DNA of 64,000 bases from Oscillospiraceae bacterium (lineage in GTDB: Bacteria; Bacillota; Clostridia; Oscillospirales; CAG-272). The translations under genes and the position numbers were made by a program. Numbering within the stretch: position 1 is the stretch's first letter; each line of letters opens with the position of its first letter. The stretch is taken from NCBI GenBank assembly GCA_015064415.1, contig SVSG01000006.1:1-64000 (forward strand), written 5' to 3'. Of this stretch, positions 60,452 to 64,000 are shown one piece after another. The notes beneath the pieces are model-generated. The model was not told where the DNA came from, did no database searches, and saw only the letters and a program-made list of their open reading frames with translations.

Positions 60452-61060
60452 TTGCAAATTCAAAATTTATATCCCGGCGGCATCGCCTCCAACTGCTATC
60501 TGGTCAGCGAAGGAACGGACGCCGTGCTGATCGATTGCTCCGCCCCCGTCGATGCGGTAAGAGCGGCGCTTGCCGCCACGGGCGCGGCCTTGCGCGCGAT
60601 CCTTCTCACGCACGGGCATTACGATCATCTGATGACGCAGGACGATATCAAAGCGGCCTTCGGCGTACAGGTTTATCTGCACCGCGCGGACGAAAAATTC
60701 CCCGAAACGGGGCTTTATAACTGCTACCACGTTTTCACGGGCTTTGAGGCAAGCTTCACCCCGCCCGACGTCCTTTTTGATGACGGCGACGTACTGCAAT
60801 TCGGCGCGCTCTCCGTCAAGGCGATCAACACGCCCGGTCACACGCCCGGTTGCTGTGTACTGCAAACGGGGAACGCCCTTTTCACGGGGGACACGCTGAT
60901 GTCCTGCGGCTACGGACGCACCACCTTCCCCGGCGGCAATACACCCGCTATGCGCGACTCGCTCCAACGGCTCTTCTCCCTCCCCCAGCATCTTTTCATC
61001 TATCCGGGACACGGCGACGGCTGCTCGCTTGCCACTGCCCTGCACAACATTTTCCGATAA
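60452..61060 (+). CDS. Metallo-beta-lactamase-fold hydrolase (glyoxalase II-like)
   Basis: A 202-residue MBL-fold enzyme with zinc ligands in THGHYDH, NTPGHTPG, FTGDTL and the terminal YPGHGDG. The short form resembles the YcbL/glyoxalase II-like group hydrolysing thioesters, though the exact substrate is unknown. The start is a TTG at 60452 with GAGGG upstream, chosen because the family begins exactly there. It is followed 28 nt later by gltX. Confidence 0.87.
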   Translation: MQIQNLYPGGIASNCYLVSEGTDAVLIDCSAPVDAVRAALAATGAALRAILLTHGHYDHLMTQDDIKAAFGVQVYLHRADEKFPETGLYNCYHVFTGFEASFTPPDVLFDDGDVLQFGALSVKAINTPGHTPGCCVLQTGNALFTGDTLMSCGYGRTTFPGGNTPAMRDSLQRLFSLPQHLFIYPGHGDGCSLATALHNIFR

Positions 61061-61088
61061 TTTCATTTTATATACAGAGGTTTAACTT

Positions 61089-62735
61089 ATGGACACGAAA
61101 GTATTGGCTGATCTTTTATTTCCGCACGTAACCAAAACTCCCGAGGATATGGAGGCACTTTTCCCCGTGCGCAACCTGCCTGAGGGCGCGATCGTTTCGC
61201 GCATGGCTCCCAGCCCCACGGGCTTTGTGCATCTGGGCAATCTGGTGCAGGGCCTCACCTCCGAGCGTCTTTGCCACCAGTCGAACGGCGTGCTTTTCCT
61301 GCGCGTGGAGGACACCGACGCCAAGCGCGAGGTGCCCGGTGCCGTCGAGGTGCTGATCAACTCCCTGAAGCATTACAACATTCTTTTCGATGAGGGCGCC
61401 ACCGTCGAGGGCGATGCGGGCAGCTACGGCCCCTACCGTCAGCGCCAGCGTGCCGAGATCTATCACGTATATGCAAAGCAGCTGGTGCTGCAAGGCGAGG
61501 CCTATCCGTGCTTCTGCACCGAGGAGGAGCTTGCCGACATCCACGCCCGTCAGGAGGCAGAAAAGGCAAACTTCGGCTACTTCGGCAAGTGGGCCGTGTG
61601 GCGTGATCGCTCGCTTGAGGAGATCAAGGAAGCGCTGGATAAGGGCATGCCCTACGTGCTTCGTTACCGCTCCACCGGCTCGATCGAAAACAAGATCAAG
61701 TTCACCGACCTCATCAAGGGCAATCTGGAGCTGACCGAAAACGACATCGACCACGTGCTCCTCAAGTCCGACGGCATCCCCACCTATCACTTCGCACACG
61801 CAGTGGACGATCACCTGATGCGCACCACCCACGTGGTACGCGGTGACGAGTGGCTGCCCACGCTCCCCTTCCACTTGCAGCTGTTCCGTGCGCTCGGCTT
61901 CCGCGCGCCCAAGTATCTGCACATCGGCCCGCTTATGAAGATGGATGGCGAAAGCAAGCGCAAGCTTTCCAAGCGCAAGGACCCCGAGCTGGCGCTTTCC
62001 TACTACCGCGCCGCCGGCTTCCCCGTGCAATCGGTTTACGAGTATCTGATGACGGTTCTGAACTCCAACTTTGAGGATTGGCGCCGTGCCAACCCCGACG
62101 CGCCCGTGGACGCGTTCAAATTCTCACACAAGAAGATGAACCCCGCCGGCTCCCTTTTCGACGAGGCCAAGCTGCGCGACGTGTCCAAGAACGTGATCTC
62201 GCGTATGAGCGCGGAGCGCGTGTATGACGAGGTCTGCGATTTCGCCAAGGACTATGACGCCGATCTTTACGCGCACCTCACCGCCGATCCCGCTTACACA
62301 AAGTCCATCCTTGCCATTGGTCGCGGCGGCAAAAAGCCCCGTAAGGACTTTGCCGTATGGACGGACGTGAAGCCCTATCTTGACTTTTTCTTCGACGATT
62401 GGTTCAAAATCGCCGATACGTACCCCGAAAACTTTGACAAAGAGGACATCAAGAAGGCCCTTGACCTCTTCCTTGCAAGCTTCGATCCCACGGACGATAT
62501 GAACGTGTGGTTCGACAAGATCAAGCAAGTGGCAGACGCGCTTGGCTTCGCCTCGGATATGAAGGCGTACAAGGAAGATCCCACCGCCTACCGCGGCAAC
62601 GTGGCAGACGTCAGCATGTTCTTGCGCGTGGCCGTCACGGGCAAGCTCAACTCCCCCGATATGTATGCCGTGATGCAGATCCTCGGTGAGGATCGCGTGC
62701 GCGCACGTATCCAGAATATGAAAAACGCCCTTTGA
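61089..62735 (+). CDS. gltX: Glutamyl-tRNA synthetase
   Basis: Charges tRNA-Glu, 548 residues. Class I motifs: the HIGH-type [12 protein letters not shown] (41-52) and KMSKS-type KLSKRKDPE; also [12 protein letters not shown] and HVVRGDEW. It is somewhat longer than typical bacterial GltX (about 480), mainly in the C-terminal anticodon-binding part. It directly precedes glnS, so the cell may charge tRNA-Gln directly rather than only by transamidation. Confidence 0.93.
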   Translation: MDTKVLADLLFPHVTKTPEDMEALFPVRNLPEGAIVSRMAPSPTGFVHLGNLVQGLTSERLCHQSNGVLFLRVEDTDAKREVPGAVEVLINSLKHYNILFDEGATVEGDAGSYGPYRQRQRAEIYHVYAKQLVLQGEAYPCFCTEEELADIHARQEAEKANFGYFGKWAVWRDRSLEEIKEALDKGMPYVLRYRSTGSIENKIKFTDLIKGNLELTENDIDHVLLKSDGIPTYHFAHAVDDHLMRTTHVVRGDEWLPTLPFHLQLFRALGFRAPKYLHIGPLMKMDGESKRKLSKRKDPELALSYYRAAGFPVQSVYEYLMTVLNSNFEDWRRANPDAPVDAFKFSHKKMNPAGSLFDEAKLRDVSKNVISRMSAERVYDEVCDFAKDYDADLYAHLTADPAYTKSILAIGRGGKKPRKDFAVWTDVKPYLDFFFDDWFKIADTYPENFDKEDIKKALDLFLASFDPTDDMNVWFDKIKQVADALGFASDMKAYKEDPTAYRGNVADVSMFLRVAVTGKLNSPDMYAVMQILGEDRVRARIQNMKNAL

Positions 62736-62748
62736 AAGAGGTAGAAAA

Positions 62749-64000
62749 ATGGAAGAGATCATCAGCAGTAATTTTATACACGACATCATTGATGCCGACC
62801 TTGCCGAAAACCCCAACCTCAAGATCCACACCCGCTTCCCTCCCGAGCCCAATGGCTACCTGCACATCGGCTCCGCGAAGGCGATTATGATCAATGTTGA
62901 AACCGCGCGCAAGTACGGGGGCCTTTTCAACCTCCGCTATGACGACACCAACCCCGCCAAGGAGGACACCGAGTACGTCGATTCGATCTACGAGGACCTT
63001 TGCTGGCTGGGTGCCACCCCCACGGGCGGCGTGTTCTACGGCTCGGATTATTTTGACAAGTGCTACGAATTTGCCATCAAGCTGATCAAGGACGGCAAGG
63101 CGTACGTGTGCGACCTTTCCGCAGACGAGCTGCGCGCGACGCGCGGCACGCTCACCCAGAAAGGCACCAACAGCCCCTACCGCGACCGCACGGTGGAGGA
63201 AAATCTGGATCTGTTTGAGCGCATGAAAAACGGCGAGTTCCCCGACGGCTCCAAGACCCTGCGTGCCAAGATCGACATGGCATCCCCCAACATGAATATG
63301 CGCGACCCCGCGATCTACCGCATCGTGCGCGCACATCATCACCGTCAGGGCGACAAGTGGTGCATCTATCCCCTTTACGACTACGCGCACCCCATTCAGG
63401 ACGCGTTGGAGGGCATCACGCACTCGCTGTGCTCCTTGGAGTTTGAGAACCACCGTCCGCTTTACGAATGGGTCATCAACAACATCGGCTTTGAAAATCC
63501 CCCCAAGCAGCGTGAGTTTGCGCGCCTTAACATCACCAACACCGTGATGTCCAAGCGCTATCTGCGCTCGCTTGTGGAAAACGGCACCGTGGACGGCTGG
63601 GACGATCCCCGTCTGCCCACCATCTGCGCACTGCGCCGCCGTGGCTACACCCCCTCCTCGATCTTCCGCTTCGTGCGCGAGGCAGGCGTTTCCAAGGCAG
63701 ACAGTCTTGTTGACATCGGCATGCTGGAGCATTGCATCCGCGATGAGCTCAACGAGGCCGCGCCCCGCCGCATCGCCATCAAGCGTCCCCTTCTGGTGGA
63801 GATCACCAACTATGAGGGCGAGGAGACCTTCGATCTGCCTAACCATCCGCAAAAGCCCGAGCTTGGCACCAGGCCCCTGCCCTTCACCCGCGAGATCTAT
63901 ATCGACGCGGACGATTTTGCAGAGGTGCCGCCTCCCAAGTTCTTCCGTCTCAAACCCGAGGGCGAGGTTCGTCTGATGGGCGCATATATCATCAAGTATC
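62749..64000 (+). CDS. glnS: Glutaminyl-tRNA synthetase, 5' part
   Basis: Charges tRNA-Gln directly with glutamine. 417 codons are present; the gene continues beyond the right edge with no stop. It has the GlnRS-type HIGH motif [17 protein letters not shown], the [10 protein letters not shown] block, [27 protein letters not shown] and the KMSKS-type VMSKRYL, then the start of the beta-barrel anticodon domain. Start ATG at 62749 with AAGAGG upstream, 13 nt after gltX. Confidence 0.95.
   Translation, partial: MEEIISSNFIHDIIDADLAENPNLKIHTRFPPEPNGYLHIGSAKAIMINVETARKYGGLFNLRYDDTNPAKEDTEYVDSIYEDLCWLGATPTGGVFYGSDYFDKCYEFAIKLIKDGKAYVCDLSADELRATRGTLTQKGTNSPYRDRTVEENLDLFERMKNGEFPDGSKTLRAKIDMASPNMNMRDPAIYRIVRAHHHRQGDKWCIYPLYDYAHPIQDALEGITHSLCSLEFENHRPLYEWVINNIGFENPPKQREFARLNITNTVMSKRYLRSLVENGTVDGWDDPRLPTICALRRRGYTPSSIFRFVREAGVSKADSLVDIGMLEHCIRDELNEAAPRRIAIKRPLLVEITNYEGEETFDLPNHPQKPELGTRPLPFTREIYIDADDFAEVPPPKFFRLKPEGEVRLMGAYIIKY

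Overview
The window looks like a chromosomal contig from an anaerobic, spore-forming, carbohydrate-degrading member of the Clostridia (Firmicutes/Bacillota), most likely an uncultured gut-type lineage. The evidence is a germination protease (gpr), the rplU-prp-rpmA operon with an L27 carrying the Firmicutes-type cleavable N-terminus, a trimeric [FeFe] hydrogenase of the HydABC/Hnd type, consensus TTGACA/TATAAT promoters, strong GGAGG ribosome-binding sites, and many cytoplasmic glycosidase-like genes. Most genes are GC-rich. Two short stretches (about 11.7-14.2 kb and 19.35-20.9 kb) are clearly more AT-rich and look acquired.

Layout. 0-1 kb: ribosomal genes rplU-prp-rpmA (minus). 1.1-5.3 kb: hydC-hydB-hydA hydrogenase operon (minus). 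5.7-10.7 kb: a very large Fn3-like lipoprotein and a beta-helix GH28-like enzyme (minus). 10.8-11.6 kb: ZIP metal transporter. 11.7-14.2 kb: a decayed island with an integrase C-terminal remnant, an orphan AT-rich gene of unknown function, an intact tRNA-Arg(CCU) and a truncated second tRNA-Arg(CCU). 14.3-19.2 kb: nagA, then a nagB-uxuA-SGNH-SDR operon for amino sugars and hexuronates. 19.35-20.9 kb: an AT-rich regulator cassette bounded by a 26-bp direct repeat. 21-32.4 kb: glycosidase-like proteins, 3-methyladenine glycosylase, an aconitase-type hydratase, a sugar isomerase, isocitrate dehydrogenase, a lipoprotein and an FAD oxidoreductase. 32.5-38.4 kb: tadA, a CPBP protease, an MsmK/UgpC-type ATPase, tex and an rsuA-family gene. 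38.6-41.7 kb: GH2 beta-galactosidase. 41.7-46.9 kb: two MgtC paralogues, an HtrA protease and a two-component system, probably one operon. 47.2-50.4 kb: ychF-trmB-nitroreductase-truB. 50.6-57.3 kb: a BNR/sialidase-like protein, a degenerate uronate isomerase homologue, and an operon of PHP phosphatase, MutS-like ATPase, Lrp/AsnC regulator and aminotransferase. 57.4-64 kb: gpr, an extracytoplasmic peptide/solute-binding lipoprotein, an MBL hydrolase, gltX and glnS (runs off the end).

How it fits together. The organism probably imports oligosaccharides through ABC transporters; a shared MsmK-type ATPase gene is here but no sugar permease is. It cleaves them inside the cell with enzymes lacking signal peptides (GH2, GH28-like and TIM-barrel proteins). 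GlcNAc-6-P is processed by NagA/NagB and mannonate by UxuA. Excess reductant from fermentation can leave as H2 through the HydABC-type hydrogenase. A hydratase plus isocitrate dehydrogenase could supply 2-oxoglutarate. Housekeeping translation genes are interleaved with this accessory metabolism.

The least explained parts are the tRNA-Arg island with its orphan gene, the repeat-bounded AT-rich cassette at 19.35-20.93 kb, and a uronate isomerase homologue lacking most of its expected metal ligands. I found no CRISPR array, transposase or complete mobile element.
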